From positions 124,001 to 188,000 of the forward strand of contig NZ_JBBAXC010000004.1 in assembly GCF_037120725.1 (NCBI RefSeq): a stretch of 64,000 bases of DNA. The letters are read 5' to 3'. This DNA comes from Bacillus spongiae. GTDB lineage: Bacteria; Bacillota; Bacilli; Bacillales; Bacillaceae_K. Shown in pieces: positions 27,127-37,014 of this stretch. How positions within the stretch are numbered: the stretch's first letter is position 1; every line of letters begins with the position of its first letter. The translations under genes were made by a program, and so were the position numbers. The notes under the pieces are model-generated. The model had not been told where the DNA came from. It did not search any database and saw nothing but the letters and a program-made list of their open reading frames with translations.

Positions 27127-27228
27127 ATGGCACCAATACTTGTTATACCCATCATGTTGTACATTATTTTCTTTGCTCTCGGTATTTGGCTTTGGAGAAA
27201 GAAGAAACAAAATAAGAACTCAAATTAA
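27127..27228 (+). CDS. 33-aa single-helix membrane peptide
   Basis: ATG 27127 has AAAGGA 8 bases upstream and lies 12 bases after the yneK stop. The peptide is one hydrophobic helix (ILVIPIMLYIIFFALGIWLW) with a strongly basic tail (RKKKQNKNSN). The good ribosome site and position before a terminator support a real small gene. Confidence 0.55.
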   Translation: MAPILVIPIMLYIIFFALGIWLWRKKKQNKNSN

Positions 27229-27270
27229 TTCAGGGATCCATACTTACCCAATCAACTACATGAATAGTTA

Positions 27271-27310
27271 AAAAAGACTACCAAAGTAACTTTATTTGGT
27301 AGTCTTTTTT
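27271..27310. terminator. Bidirectional terminator
   Basis: AAAAAGACTACCAAA pairs with TTTGGTAGTCTTTTT, with A and T tracts on both sides. It separates the yneK pair from the convergent deacetylase gene. Confidence 0.85.
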
Positions 27311-27362
27311 AATCAGTTATCTTCCTTCAGCTGTCGCGTGGACAATCCTATTTTTGGATTCG

Positions 27363-28157
27363 CTATTCAAATCGTTCATTTACCATTTCATACTCAGGGA
27401 TTAATTCTGACAATGGAACAGATTGTGCTTCATCTTTATAAACAGGGATAAACTCTTTTAAAACGCTCACCATTTGCTTCCCGGTAATGCCGACATGCCC
27501 AATCGCAATAATTTCCTTATCTTGTTTTAATCGTTTAACAAAAAGGTTCGCTTGCTTCGTAATGTGTTGGGTTGTATAGATATCGTCAAAGAACATCTCA
27601 TTTTCTAAAAAAGGGACGCCAAGTTCTGCAGCTAGCTTGGGTACTACACTTTTAGGCGTCGTACGGCTGTCTAAATAATATAGTCCTTTCTCTCGACAAA
27701 CACGAAGCACGATTCTCATCACCCGTTCATCTGCGCTTGCTTTTGATCCCATATGATGATTCATTCCTACAGCATAAGGGACAGATTTGATGGCTGTTTC
27801 AACTCGCTGACGAATTTCTTCGTCACTAAGATCTGTCGTAATGGCATTAGGCCCTAGCCAACTACGCTTTCCTCTATTAGGCTCCATGGGCAAATGGACA
27901 ATCACTTCATGTCCCAACTGATGCGCCAATTTGGCATCTCGCTCCGTCGTTTCCATAGAGGGCATCACAGCCACCGTTAATGTAAGCGGAAGCTGTAGCA
28001 TTTCCTTTGTTCCCCTCATGTTATTTCCAAAGTCATCAATCACAATCGCAAATGCTTTCTTTTTTACTTCTAACGGATTTGGTTCATTCTCTTTTCCCAT
28101 GGCTGTTTGTCCAAAGATGACGAATAATAATAATAAAACGATTTTCGCTTTTTTCAT
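27363..28157 (-). CDS. Divergent polysaccharide deacetylase family protein (YibQ-like)
   Basis: A 264-residue exported protein from ATG 28157 with AGAGGG upstream; the signal peptide is KKAKIVLLLLFVIFGQTAMG. The domain shows AIVIDDFGNN, AVMPSMETT, HLPMEPN, GMNHHMGSKASAD and LDSRTTPKSV, the conserved motifs of the divergent (YibQ-type) polysaccharide deacetylases. Role in cell-wall or exopolysaccharide trimming is likely but not shown. Separate from ccdC by a terminator. Confidence 0.87.
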   Translation of the reverse strand: MKKAKIVLLLLFVIFGQTAMGKENEPNPLEVKKKAFAIVIDDFGNNMRGTKEMLQLPLTLTVAVMPSMETTERDAKLAHQLGHEVIVHLPMEPNRGKRSWLGPNAITTDLSDEEIRQRVETAIKSVPYAVGMNHHMGSKASADERVMRIVLRVCREKGLYYLDSRTTPKSVVPKLAAELGVPFLENEMFFDDIYTTQHITKQANLFVKRLKQDKEIIAIGHVGITGKQMVSVLKEFIPVYKDEAQSVPLSELIPEYEMVNERFE

Positions 28158-28204
28158 TGTAACCCTCTTTTTTCCGTTAGTATAACTCAATCTGGAGTAA
28201 ATAT

Positions 28205-28238
28205 AAAAACAGACGCTAACTTTTATTAACGTCTGTTT
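28205..28238 (-). terminator. Terminator after ccdC
   Basis: On the minus strand AAACAGACGTTAA pairs with TTAGCGTCTGTTT, followed by TTTAT. It lies 8 bases after the ccdC stop codon. Confidence 0.75.
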
Positions 28239-28245
28239 CACGATT

Positions 28246-28716
28246 TTATATAGACATTTGTTTAGCTAAATTCCGATATTGAATATACATGGCAATCCGC
28301 CAGGGGACAATCATGCCAAACGCTAGTATCCAAAACATTCCACTCAATTCACCAAAATTAATTGTCGAACTGAGCAATGATTTTCCAATAATACGAATAA
28401 GTAAAAGTCCAATTAAAATAAAAGCAAAAGCTTTTGATCTTTTCAAAAAGATTTCATTTTCTCTCACTTCAAATTTGGACGTTTTAATAAGTAAAATGGA
28501 AAAGAGAAACCCTACGATAACGGCTTCCAAAACATTTTTCAACTCTACCCTAAAAATAGGAAAAATAAACATTAAAGCCCCAGTACTCATAAAGATTGGT
28601 GGTAATATTATTTTCTTGCCGTTTACAGGCTTTTTACTCGCTTTCATTCTAATTAATAGGACAAAAATCCCCATAAACACGGCTACTATCGAGGTTATAT
28701 AAATCAATTTGGTCAC
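28246..28716 (-). CDS. ccdC: Cytochrome c biogenesis protein CcdC
   Basis: A 156-residue membrane protein with five predicted helices, matching CcdC/YneJ in size and in its place after ccdA and yneI. CcdC assists c-type cytochrome maturation in B. subtilis, though it is not essential there. The assignment rests on synteny and on the pattern KKIILPPIFMSTGALMFIFP. Confidence 0.85.
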   Translation of the reverse strand: MTKLIYITSIVAVFMGIFVLLIRMKASKKPVNGKKIILPPIFMSTGALMFIFPIFRVELKNVLEAVIVGFLFSILLIKTSKFEVRENEIFLKRSKAFAFILIGLLLIRIIGKSLLSSTINFGELSGMFWILAFGMIVPWRIAMYIQYRNLAKQMSI

Positions 28717-28771
28717 CCTTTAACATAAATAGATTTTCTTCTACTCTCTTTTTATCATAATATGATGAAAG

Positions 28772-28803
28772 AAAGCCATCTAGGTGGCCTCCTAAACGGC
28801 TTT
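28772..28803 (-). terminator. Terminator or attenuator between yneI and ccdC
   Basis: AAAGCC...TAGG pairs with CCTA...GGCTTT on the minus strand, followed by CTTTC. It lies 5 bases after the yneI stop and may reduce read-through into ccdC. Confidence 0.55.
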
Positions 28804-28807
28804 GAAA

Positions 28808-29170
28808 TTATTTCGTCATCAATTTGTTGATAGCCTCTCTTACTCTCGTTTCATCAAATGGCTTTATAATATAGTCTTTAGCACCAACTTCAATGGCTTC
28901 AACCACCATTTTTTGTTGCCCCATTGCCGAACACATAATAACTTTCGCATCTGAAAATTCGGAAAGTATTACCTTTAAGGCATCCAACCCACTCATTTCT
29001 GGCATGGTTATGTCCATTGTCACAATATCGGGCTTGAGCTCTCGGTAAAGATCAATCGCTTGTTTACCATTTTCAGCTTCACCAACAATATCAAAACCGT
29101 CTTCGATTAACATATTTTGTAAAGTCATTCTCATAAATTTTGCATCATCTACTATTAGTACCGTCGTCAC
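28808..29170 (-). CDS. yneI: CheY-like response regulator YneI
   Basis: A 120-residue single receiver domain. GTG 29170 is chosen: GGGGGAG lies just upstream and the length then equals B. subtilis YneI. Acidic pocket in LIVDDAKFMR, phospho-acceptor Asp in PDIVTMDITMP, Ser/Thr in CSAMGQ and Lys in IIKPFDE are present. It sits between ccdA and ccdC, as in B. subtilis. No output domain. Confidence 0.9.
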   Translation of the reverse strand: MTTVLIVDDAKFMRMTLQNMLIEDGFDIVGEAENGKQAIDLYRELKPDIVTMDITMPEMSGLDALKVILSEFSDAKVIMCSAMGQQKMVVEAIEVGAKDYIIKPFDETRVREAINKLMTK

Positions 29171-29276
29171 TGATGCTCCCCCTTCATCCATCTAACCATT
29201 ACTTTTATCCTATCTATTTCATTTACACTATAGCATTTATAGTATAAAATTCCTATTCCTGTTCAGAAAGCTTGCA

Positions 29277-29981
29277 TTAAAACCCCTGAAAGTCGCCAAA
29301 TGGGATAGATACTATACGGATGATATATTCAAGTCCATTAAAAAACAGTATTACACCCATTATAATCATTAGATAGCCACCAACCTTAACAATCTTCTGA
29401 TTATACTTCTTCAACCAACTCATTTTACTAATAAAGAAAGCAAGCGTGAAGAACGGAATTCCAAACCCTAATACGTACGCTATCATTAGAAACATAGCAG
29501 AACCAGGATTATCAATCGCTAGTGTAAGAACAGCACCTAATATTGGACCAGAACATGGGGTCCACCCAGCTGCAAATGCCATCCCAATGAGAATCGATCC
29601 AATATAACCTGAAGGTCTCGTTTTAAACTCTATTCTACGATCCTTCATTAAAAACTTTGGTGTAAACAGTCCAAGTATCATTAACCCAAAAGTAAAAATA
29701 AAAATGGCTCCGATTTGTCGTATAACATCTTGATAATTAATAAAAATGACTCCTATATAAGAAGTACCAAAGCCGAGTGCAATAAATATCGACGAGAAGC
29801 CGATTAAAAAGAAAAGTGTATGTAATAGACTTCGCTTTCTGAGCATTCCGTTTTCTTCTTTTAACTCAGTAACACTCATTCCAGTAATATACGATAAAAA
29901 AGCAGGGAATAAAGGCAAAACACAAGGGGAAATAAAGCTTAAAAACCCCGCTCCAAATGCTAATAATACATTTAATTCCAT
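29277..29981 (-). CDS. ccdA: Cytochrome c biogenesis thiol transporter CcdA
   Basis: A 234-residue membrane protein with six helices that carries reducing power from cytoplasmic thioredoxin to extracytoplasmic ResA and StoA for haem c attachment and sporulation. Redox cysteines lie in [14 protein letters not shown] and [17 protein letters not shown] 29981 fits the B. subtilis length; the ATG at 29993 abuts the AGGAG site. Confidence 0.94.
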   Translation of the reverse strand: MELNVLLAFGAGFLSFISPCVLPLFPAFLSYITGMSVTELKEENGMLRKRSLLHTLFFLIGFSSIFIALGFGTSYIGVIFINYQDVIRQIGAIFIFTFGLMILGLFTPKFLMKDRRIEFKTRPSGYIGSILIGMAFAAGWTPCSGPILGAVLTLAIDNPGSAMFLMIAYVLGFGIPFFTLAFFISKMSWLKKYNQKIVKVGGYLMIIMGVILFFNGLEYIIRIVSIPFGDFQGF

Positions 29982-30185
29982 AGAATAGAACATCTCCTAA
30001 AAAACCATTATCTCCACTATTGTATCAAATTCAAACAGGAAAGATGAGAAAAAACATTGTGAACATTGTGTGGCAAGAAAAGCTTAATAGGATTTCTTTG
30101 AATTCATTTCAATTATTTGGTATAATCCTAACATACATCATTCCCTTACCAATTTTCATACTACTACTAGAAAGGACAAGTGAAC

Positions 30186-30362
30186 GTGAGTAAACAAATT
30201 CTAATCGAGAAAATTGAACAAAAACGACTCGATCTTTTCAAAGTTGCATCCCTTCACGGTTTAAACTCCTCTGAAGCAATTCGATATAGTCAAGAACTTG
30301 ATGAATTATTGAACTGCTACAATGAACTCTATTTGGAGAAGAAAATGGTCACTTCCCTTTAA
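30186..30362 (+). CDS. Spo0E-type aspartyl-phosphate phosphatase
   Basis: A 58-residue protein from GTG 30186 with AAAGGA 9 bases upstream. The family signature SQELDELLNCY (SxxLDxLIxxY) is present near residues 36-46. Such proteins dephosphorylate Spo0A~P and delay sporulation. B. subtilis ynzD is at a comparable place next to ccdA, so this is its likely counterpart. Confidence 0.8.
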   Translation: MSKQILIEKIEQKRLDLFKVASLHGLNSSEAIRYSQELDELLNCYNELYLEKKMVTSL

Positions 30363-30598
30363 ATCTTTTGTTTTTCTATGATGCTTGATGACATATCTTC
30401 TCACCTTTTCACCTCAGTACTCTACACTCTTCCCCTTTATAAACGGATACTGACTTATGTATTGCTCACTATATTGGGAGTGGTCTTTACCATGACCAAT
30501 TAGAGACAGGAAATTCCTTACGCAATGACGTTAGTATCAATTTTTTAACATCTCCCTATCCTTCTAATCTTCCCCAAGCTCGTTCTTTAATTATTTTT

Positions 30599-31363
30599 TT
30601 ATCGTTGAAAATAGAAGTAATACGATTCTATTTGTCTTTTTATCTTACATCCGTTCTTCCAAAAAACTTTCTGCATTTTCAAGTTTTGTTCATGTGTACT
30701 TCCTATGTAATAGGTTGCTCCCAATTGTTTTAAATAACATAAGGATTGCTCGTGAATAAGAGCACTATGTCCTTTCCCTCTTTGTTCAGGTACAATACCG
30801 AAGTAGAATAATCTTCCTTCATTCTTCGTGCCTGGTTCAATGATTGGCATAGAAATTCCAATCGGAGTATCCTTTAGATAAACGACATGGCAACAATTCC
30901 TCCATCCTTCACCCAATTCACTTTTTAATGAGTCGATATGTTCATCCATTGTTAACGTAGACGTAGTATTATCAGAATCTGACATACTTTTCATCCAGTT
31001 ATGCTTAAATTCATCGATAGAAATGCTACCCTCTCCTAAAGAACGCCATTGATATTCATGATGAACGCTACGCACTCCCTCTAAATCTCGATAGACTTCT
31101 ATTTTGGAAGCAAATACCTCAAACCCAATAGAACGTAACAGTTTTGATAATACATGATAATGGTTAGATTCTTTGTTTATGTGAACACCCATTCTTTTTA
31201 CTCCTGCATTCTCACCAACACGAACTACGCTTTGTATCATATCGTACAGTTCTTCCTTACTTAAGTTTATCGTGGTATCTTCTTCGATAGCTATAAAATT
31301 CGGTAGGCCATTTAATACTTTAAATCCGTTATTTTTATTCATGACATTTTCAAAGTCTCTCAA
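30599..31363 (-). CDS. GNAT family acetyltransferase
   Basis: A 254-residue protein from TTG 31363 with GGGGAG 7 bases upstream. The N-terminal ~125 residues may be a degenerate GNAT-like half; the C-terminal half has LFYFGIVPEQRGKGHSALIH, the acetyl-CoA loop, and GSTHEQNLKMQKVFWKNGC. Acceptor unknown. Single gene. Confidence 0.8.
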   Translation of the reverse strand: MRDFENVMNKNNGFKVLNGLPNFIAIEEDTTINLSKEELYDMIQSVVRVGENAGVKRMGVHINKESNHYHVLSKLLRSIGFEVFASKIEVYRDLEGVRSVHHEYQWRSLGEGSISIDEFKHNWMKSMSDSDNTTSTLTMDEHIDSLKSELGEGWRNCCHVVYLKDTPIGISMPIIEPGTKNEGRLFYFGIVPEQRGKGHSALIHEQSLCYLKQLGATYYIGSTHEQNLKMQKVFWKNGCKIKRQIESYYFYFQR

Positions 31364-31717
31364 CTTAAATCTCCCCTTTAATGAAAATGAGAAAAAGATG
31401 CTTTATTGATTTCTCATTAACCTCAATGCTATCCCTTCATCTTGAATAACTTCTCCTCCAATTTTTTAGTCATTATTCCTTAGTAACGAATCGGTCATTT
31501 TAAGAATAATTGTTTATTAGCGTTGGCTTTATTTTCATAAAGCAATCGAATAGATTTCTCGTTCACATCTTCTTTTCCCTCTACAGTTTTATTAAGAAGA
31601 AGAGCAAACACGAGAACTGTTGAGTTTATTCCATTACTACTCGTTTCCAATAGCAGGTAAAGGGTCAAACATAAAATTCCCGTTTCAATGCCAAATTGAA
31701 AGCACCTGATAAATTAA
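31364..31717. other. Intergenic region
   Basis: About 350 bases between the GNAT gene and the terminator of the ABC exporter genes. I see no gene or clear signal here. Confidence 0.45.
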
Positions 31718-31747
31718 CAGCCCAATTAAAAGTAATTGGACTGTTTT
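31718..31747 (-). terminator. Terminator after the ABC exporter genes
   Basis: CAGTCCAATT pairs with AATTGGGCTG on the minus strand around ACTTTT, followed by TTAATTTAT. It is about 40 bases after the exporter stop codon. Confidence 0.6.
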
Positions 31748-31784
31748 GGTTCATGAATAATAAAGGTATTATCATACAGTTGAA

Positions 31785-33581
31785 CTAACGAACGACGTCT
31801 TCCATCGAGTTAACCAATCCATTTTGTAATAAATACATTTTATGGTATAACCCCTTTTGTCCGAGGAGTTCCTGATGAGTTCCCCTTTCCACAATTTCTC
31901 CATGATGTAGCACTAATATCTGGTCTGCATCTTGAATAGTAGAAAGTCGATGAGCAATGGCAATCGTTGTTCTTCCTCGTCGCATTTTTTCTAAAGCAGC
32001 CTGAATCGCTTCTTCTGTTTCCGTATCAATATTGGCTGTCGCTTCATCTAGTACAAGAATTTTCGGCTTCGCTGCCATCGTTCTTGCAAACGCAAGCAGC
32101 TGTCGCTCACCACTTGAAAAGGTGGAGCCTCTTTCCTCTACTTGATGTTCGTATTGGCCTGGAAGGTTCTCAATAAACGAATGAGCTTGAACAAATTCTG
32201 CCGCTTCAACAATCGCTTGGTCATCAATATCTTTATCGTGCAATCGAATGTTATCCGCGATTGTTCCGAAGAACAGAAAAGGATCTTGAAGGACAAGTCC
32301 TAATTTATCACGAATTTCATCCATCTTATACGCTTTAATGGTACGACCATCAATTAAGATTTCCCCTCGCTCAAATTCATAAAAGCGCATCATTAAATTA
32401 ATAATGGAGCTCTTCCCACTCCCTGTATGACCGACTAAGGCTACCGTTTCACCAGGTTTTGCTTTAAATGATATATTTTTCAATACATCTTGTTGGCCAT
32501 CATAAGAAAAACTAACATTTCTAAATTCAATTTCCCCTTGATGAATCGATACATCATCCTGTTCTTGTTGGTGTGGTGTCACTTCATTATCATCTAAAAG
32601 CTTAAACACCCTTGAGGCAGAAACAATTGCTTGTTGGAACATAGACAAACGCATCATTAATTGATTGATTGGTTCAAAGAAGCGATCAAGATAGTTAATG
32701 AAAGCATATAGCACTCCAATTTCTACGGTATTTGAAAAACTAGTAATACCGAAAAAATTTAAGACTAAAACTAAGGAAAAGATATAAATAACGTCCATAG
32801 CTGGCCTTAAAAGTAGTCCATCTAGCCTAATATTCTTCATACCAGCTTGATAGTGCTGCTCATTTATATCTCCGAATTCTTGGCGTAAACGTTTTTCTTG
32901 TCGCAGTGCTTGAATCATACTCATACCTTGAATAGATTCACTTAATTTCGCATTTAATTGACTCAAGCGTTCTCTCATATCTTGATAAAAAACAGAACTG
33001 TATTTTCGATAAGTTTTCATGATGAAAAAAATGATAGGTAATAAGAACAGACAGAATAATGCAAGCTTTACATTGAGCGAAAACATCGCAATAAAAATAC
33101 CGATTAACAAAAAGCCACTTTGAATAAATGATACAAGTACACTTACGAACATATCTTTAATCGCTTCTGTATCATTCGTCACTCTAGATACGATGCTTCC
33201 TGCAGGAGTTTTGTCAAAATAGCGCATTCCTAATCCCTGCACTTTTGAAAAAACTTCAATTCTTAATTGTTGTATAATTTTAAGCGCGACCTTTTGAAAT
33301 GTTAATAATTGAAAATATGAAATAATGACTTTTAACACTAAGATGGATATATATGCGCCAGCTAACAAGACGATGGGCTCATATGGAAACGTTCGTGGTG
33401 TTAAATAATCGTCAATAAAGATTTTCACTAAAATTGGGCCTACTACTTCTCCTACAGTCGTGAAGATCAGTAAAACAAATGCGATCAAAATTGATTTTTT
33501 ATGTGGAGAAGTATACGTTAACAACCGTTTGAAAACTTCTCGCTGAACTTTGGAGTCCATTACTTTTGTTTTCTCTTCCAT
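31785..33581 (-). CDS. ABC exporter half-transporter, BmrD/YheH-like
   Basis: A 598-residue half-transporter: membrane domain (residues ~1-320, six helices) and nucleotide-binding domain. Walker A is VGHTGSGKSS and Walker B ILVLDEATANID with catalytic Glu, but the signature is FSSGERQ instead of LSGGQ. ATG 33581 has GGAGG at 7 bases; the previous gene stops 4 bases earlier. With the neighbour it forms a heterodimeric multidrug-type exporter as B. subtilis BmrCD. This partner supplies the working ATP site's Walker B. Confidence 0.9.
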   Translation of the reverse strand: MEEKTKVMDSKVQREVFKRLLTYTSPHKKSILIAFVLLIFTTVGEVVGPILVKIFIDDYLTPRTFPYEPIVLLAGAYISILVLKVIISYFQLLTFQKVALKIIQQLRIEVFSKVQGLGMRYFDKTPAGSIVSRVTNDTEAIKDMFVSVLVSFIQSGFLLIGIFIAMFSLNVKLALFCLFLLPIIFFIMKTYRKYSSVFYQDMRERLSQLNAKLSESIQGMSMIQALRQEKRLRQEFGDINEQHYQAGMKNIRLDGLLLRPAMDVIYIFSLVLVLNFFGITSFSNTVEIGVLYAFINYLDRFFEPINQLMMRLSMFQQAIVSASRVFKLLDDNEVTPHQQEQDDVSIHQGEIEFRNVSFSYDGQQDVLKNISFKAKPGETVALVGHTGSGKSSIINLMMRFYEFERGEILIDGRTIKAYKMDEIRDKLGLVLQDPFLFFGTIADNIRLHDKDIDDQAIVEAAEFVQAHSFIENLPGQYEHQVEERGSTFSSGERQLLAFARTMAAKPKILVLDEATANIDTETEEAIQAALEKMRRGRTTIAIAHRLSTIQDADQILVLHHGEIVERGTHQELLGQKGLYHKMYLLQNGLVNSMEDVVR

Positions 33582-33584
33582 CAC

Positions 33585-35333
33585 TTAACCTCCATGCTCG
33601 ACAAGTTCTTCTAGTTGCTGACGTACATACATCTCGTGATAATGACCATGAAGATCCATTAGTTCTTCATGAGTACCACGCTCAATTATTTTTCCTTCTT
33701 GAAGAACAATAATTAAATTCGCATGCTGTATTGCACTTAGACGATGCGATGTAATAAACGTTGTTTTCCCCGAGCGGTTCTCCTTTAATGATCTTAAAAT
33801 AGACTCCTCCGTCTTAGCATCTACTGCACTTAATGAGTCATCAAGCATCAAGACTTCAGGATTCATTAGTAATGCCCGAGCAATGGATATCCTCTGTTTT
33901 TGTCCACCCGATAATGATACCCCCCGCTCACCAACGACTGTTTCGTAACCGTTTGTAAACGTTTTGATATCCTCATGAATATGAGCTAGTGAAGCCGCTG
34001 ATTCAATATTTTCTTTTGGTGTAGAAGGGTCCGTAAAGGCAATATTTTCAGCAATTGTAGTAGAAAACAAGAAATGATCTTGTGGAACGTATCCCACTGA
34101 TTCACGCAAACCTTCTAATGTGTAATCATCAAGGGAATGTTCGCCAAATTTTATAGAACCCTTATAACCTTCAAACTCTCGAATTAACAGCTTTAATAAC
34201 GTCGTTTTGCCTGAGCCTGTTTTTCCCACAATCCCCAACGTCTCTCCACGCTTAACAGAAAAATGAATATTTTCCAATACAGGTTCGGATTCATTAGGAT
34301 AAGTAAAGGAGTCAAGCTTATACGAAATCTCCCCTACTGGATTTGATGTAATGGCATTTTCTTTATCTTTAATTTCTCTCGTTTCTTTTAATAACAAGGA
34401 CACTCGATCATAGGAAGCTCTGCCTCGCTCAACAATGTTAAATAACCACCCAAAAGCAAGCATCGGCCAAATTAATAATCCTAAATAGGTTGTAAATGAT
34501 ACTAACTCTCCAATCGTCAATTCACCGTTGATCACATAACGAGCACCAAACGATACGGATAAGAAGAAAGATACCCCTACAATGACAGCAATCGTTGGAT
34601 CAAACAAAGAGTCAACCCTTGCAACAGAAATATTTTTTTGTACGACATCCTCCGATTGATCACGAAAAGATTCAATATCCTCTTTTTCTTGTCCAAACGT
34701 CTTTAATACTTTAATCCCACTTATACTCTCTTGTGTTTTATCATTTAATGAAGAAAATGCCTCCTGTGCTTTGTGGAATCGTTTATGTAACAAGCTTCCA
34801 TAATAATTTGTTAATAAAGCCATAAAGGGCATTGGGATAAGAGCGATTAGTGTAAGCTTCCAACTAATCGTTGTCGCCATTGCGATAATGACAAATCCTC
34901 CGGTTGCCAAGGAATCCACAAGCGTCAAAACACCTGCTCCAGCCGTTTGTTGAATGGCCTGAAGGTCATTTGTCGCATGTGCCATTAAATCCCCTGTTCT
35001 CCTTTTTTGGTAAAAGGATGAAGACATTTCGGTAAAATGGCGGAACAATTGATTTCGTAACTGCCGTGATAGCTTTACAGCTGAACCAAAAATTCGAATT
35101 CTCCATTGGAAACGCAAAATATACATAGTAATGGCTGTTACAGCTAAAATTGCACTCCACTTCCATATTGACCCTACAGTAAATTGTCCTCTATTGATTT
35201 CATCCACCACAAACCCAATGACTTTAGGTGGAACTAACTCAAACATAGCAACAAATAAAAGCATAATAATGCCAACAATATACGCCTTCTTTTCTTGCTT
35301 AAAAAACCACATTAAGTCTTTAAATATACTCAT
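33585..35333 (-). CDS. ABC exporter half-transporter, BmrC/YheI-like
   Basis: A 582-residue half-transporter with an N-terminal six-helix domain and NBD. Walker A is VGKTGSGKTT, the signature is canonical LSGGQKQRISIARAL, but Walker B ends LMLDDSLSAVD, with Asp in place of the catalytic Glu. This is the asymmetry known for BmrC and other heterodimeric exporters. The start MSIFKDLMWFF has AAGGGGG upstream. It is first in the two-gene operon. The substrate is unknown; drugs or lipids are likely. Confidence 0.9.
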   Translation of the reverse strand: MSIFKDLMWFFKQEKKAYIVGIIMLLFVAMFELVPPKVIGFVVDEINRGQFTVGSIWKWSAILAVTAITMYILRFQWRIRIFGSAVKLSRQLRNQLFRHFTEMSSSFYQKRRTGDLMAHATNDLQAIQQTAGAGVLTLVDSLATGGFVIIAMATTISWKLTLIALIPMPFMALLTNYYGSLLHKRFHKAQEAFSSLNDKTQESISGIKVLKTFGQEKEDIESFRDQSEDVVQKNISVARVDSLFDPTIAVIVGVSFFLSVSFGARYVINGELTIGELVSFTTYLGLLIWPMLAFGWLFNIVERGRASYDRVSLLLKETREIKDKENAITSNPVGEISYKLDSFTYPNESEPVLENIHFSVKRGETLGIVGKTGSGKTTLLKLLIREFEGYKGSIKFGEHSLDDYTLEGLRESVGYVPQDHFLFSTTIAENIAFTDPSTPKENIESAASLAHIHEDIKTFTNGYETVVGERGVSLSGGQKQRISIARALLMNPEVLMLDDSLSAVDAKTEESILRSLKENRSGKTTFITSHRLSAIQHANLIIVLQEGKIIERGTHEELMDLHGHYHEMYVRQQLEELVEHGG

Positions 35334-35599
35334 CTAGTGGCCCCCTTTCCGCTTCTAAGATTTAAGCCTTCAATTAGTTTATCAAAAATTTTTTGAATAT
35401 AGAAGCTACTCTTACATATTTTCTTCACATTCGATAAAGATGTTCATTTGCCATATTGGAGGATTCTCAAGTGCTTCTGTATTTTATAGGAGTTGAATAC
35501 TGATTTAACCGAAAGAAAACACAGAATATTCCTATTCCTCGTAGCAATAAACTTAAACGGAGATTAAAATCTACTATAAAACTTTAAATAGCAGTGGAC

Positions 35600-35643
35600 A
35601 AAAAAGCACCTCCGAACAACCTTCCGTTCGGGGGTGCTTTTTC
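35600..35643 (-). terminator. Terminator after the YfmJ-like gene
   Basis: AAGCACCCCCGAAC pairs with GTTCGGAGGTGCTT on the minus strand, followed by TTTT. It lies just after the oxidoreductase stop. The rest of 35334-35599 is the upstream region of the ABC genes; no leader peptide was recognised. Confidence 0.85.
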
Positions 35644-35664
35644 ATTATAATAAATGGTTTTACC

Positions 35665-36675
35665 TTATTTAATAGACGGTTCTGCTACTTTTACGAGTAG
35701 CTTTCCTAGATTCGTCCCTTTAAATAATCCGATAAATGCTTCAGGTGTGTTTTCAAACCCTTCAATAATCGTTTCTTCATATTTTAGTCTACCTTGTGTT
35801 AGCCACTGTGCTAATTGCATAATGCCTTCTTCGGCACGTTGAATATAATCACTAACAAGAAAGCCCTTCATAAGAACACGATTTTTAATTAAAGTTGTTT
35901 GAATACGTGGACCAATATCCTCTTGTAGGTTATAGGCTGAGATGGCACCACATACAGGAATTCTTGCATTTACATTTAAATGTTTAAATACTTCGTCTGA
36001 TACCTCTCCACCTACATTTTCAAAATAGACATCAATACCATCTTCACAGGCGTTACTTAGTTCTGTTGCAAAATGCTCACTCTTATAATTTATCGCAGCA
36101 TCAAAATGAAGCTCATTTAAGAGGTAATCGAGCTTTTCTTGGGAGCCGGCAATCCCCACAACTTTCGCTCCTTTAATCTTAGCGATTTGTCCAACAACCA
36201 TCCCAACGGCACCAGCTGCGCCAGAAACAACAACGGTTTCTCCTTCTTGAGGTTGACCGATATCAAGCAATCCAAAATAAGCAGTTAACCCTGTCATGCC
36301 CAGTATTCCTAATGCTGTTGAAATCGGAGCGATAGAAGGATTTACCTTTTGAAGCTGGGATTCATGTGCAACTTGATAGGTAGCCCACTTTTGCATCCCT
36401 ACAACAATGTCACCCTTCTGAAATTTTTGTGAATTAGATTCTATGACCTCACTTACTACGCCACCCACAATCGTCTCGTTAAGTTCATATGGAGCAGCAT
36501 ACGACTTTTCCTGCCTCATTCTGCCACGCATATAAGGGTCAACAGAAAGGTATAATGTTTTTGTCAGTACTTCTCCCTCTTGCGGAGCTTGCGAATCCCC
36601 CTCAATAAAGTTGAAATTTGCATGGCTAGGAACACCCTCTGGCCTCGACGCTAATTGAATCTCCTTCATTTTCAT
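35665..36675 (-). CDS. NADP-dependent MDR-type oxidoreductase, YfmJ/CurA-like
   Basis: A 336-residue zinc-free medium-chain dehydrogenase/reductase of the leukotriene B4 dehydrogenase type. The N-terminus contains SVDPYMRGRM, typical of YfmJ and CurA; the NADPH loop is VVSGAAGAVGMVVGQIAK near residue 155. It probably reduces C=C bonds of alpha,beta-unsaturated ketones or aldehydes. Single gene with strong terminator. Confidence 0.88.
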   Translation of the reverse strand: MKMKEIQLASRPEGVPSHANFNFIEGDSQAPQEGEVLTKTLYLSVDPYMRGRMRQEKSYAAPYELNETIVGGVVSEVIESNSQKFQKGDIVVGMQKWATYQVAHESQLQKVNPSIAPISTALGILGMTGLTAYFGLLDIGQPQEGETVVVSGAAGAVGMVVGQIAKIKGAKVVGIAGSQEKLDYLLNELHFDAAINYKSEHFATELSNACEDGIDVYFENVGGEVSDEVFKHLNVNARIPVCGAISAYNLQEDIGPRIQTTLIKNRVLMKGFLVSDYIQRAEEGIMQLAQWLTQGRLKYEETIIEGFENTPEAFIGLFKGTNLGKLLVKVAEPSIK

Positions 36676-36863
36676 TTCCCATCTACTCCTTTCAAAATAA
36701 ATACATCATCACACTGTTTGATTATATAATAAAATTTTCCAACAAGAAAACAAGATGAATTATTATTACAAAAAACATTAACCTCACATGTACATTTGTT
36801 TATAAACGATTATTTTCATTCAACAACTATTCTGAGAATGCTATAAACCCTCGAAAGGGGAAT
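36676..36863. other. Intergenic upstream region
   Basis: AT-rich region between the oxidoreductase start and the terminator of yneF. It must hold the oxidoreductase promoter, but I cannot single it out. Confidence 0.4.
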
Positions 36864-36913
36864 AAAAAACCACTTTCCCCTGTATACGTATGTATTTTGT
36901 GGGGAAAGTGGTT
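36864..36913 (-). terminator. Terminator after yneF
   Basis: AACCACTTTCCCC pairs with GGGGAAAGTGGTT, followed by TTTTATT on the minus strand. It is about 100 bases after yneF. Confidence 0.8.
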
Positions 36914-37014
36914 TCATATCCGATGTCAATATTCTCTCAGAAGGATGATTTACTTCATAAAGGAATTAGATACAACGGCGACAAACTATCGATAGGTGTC
37001 TAACTAAGACACCG

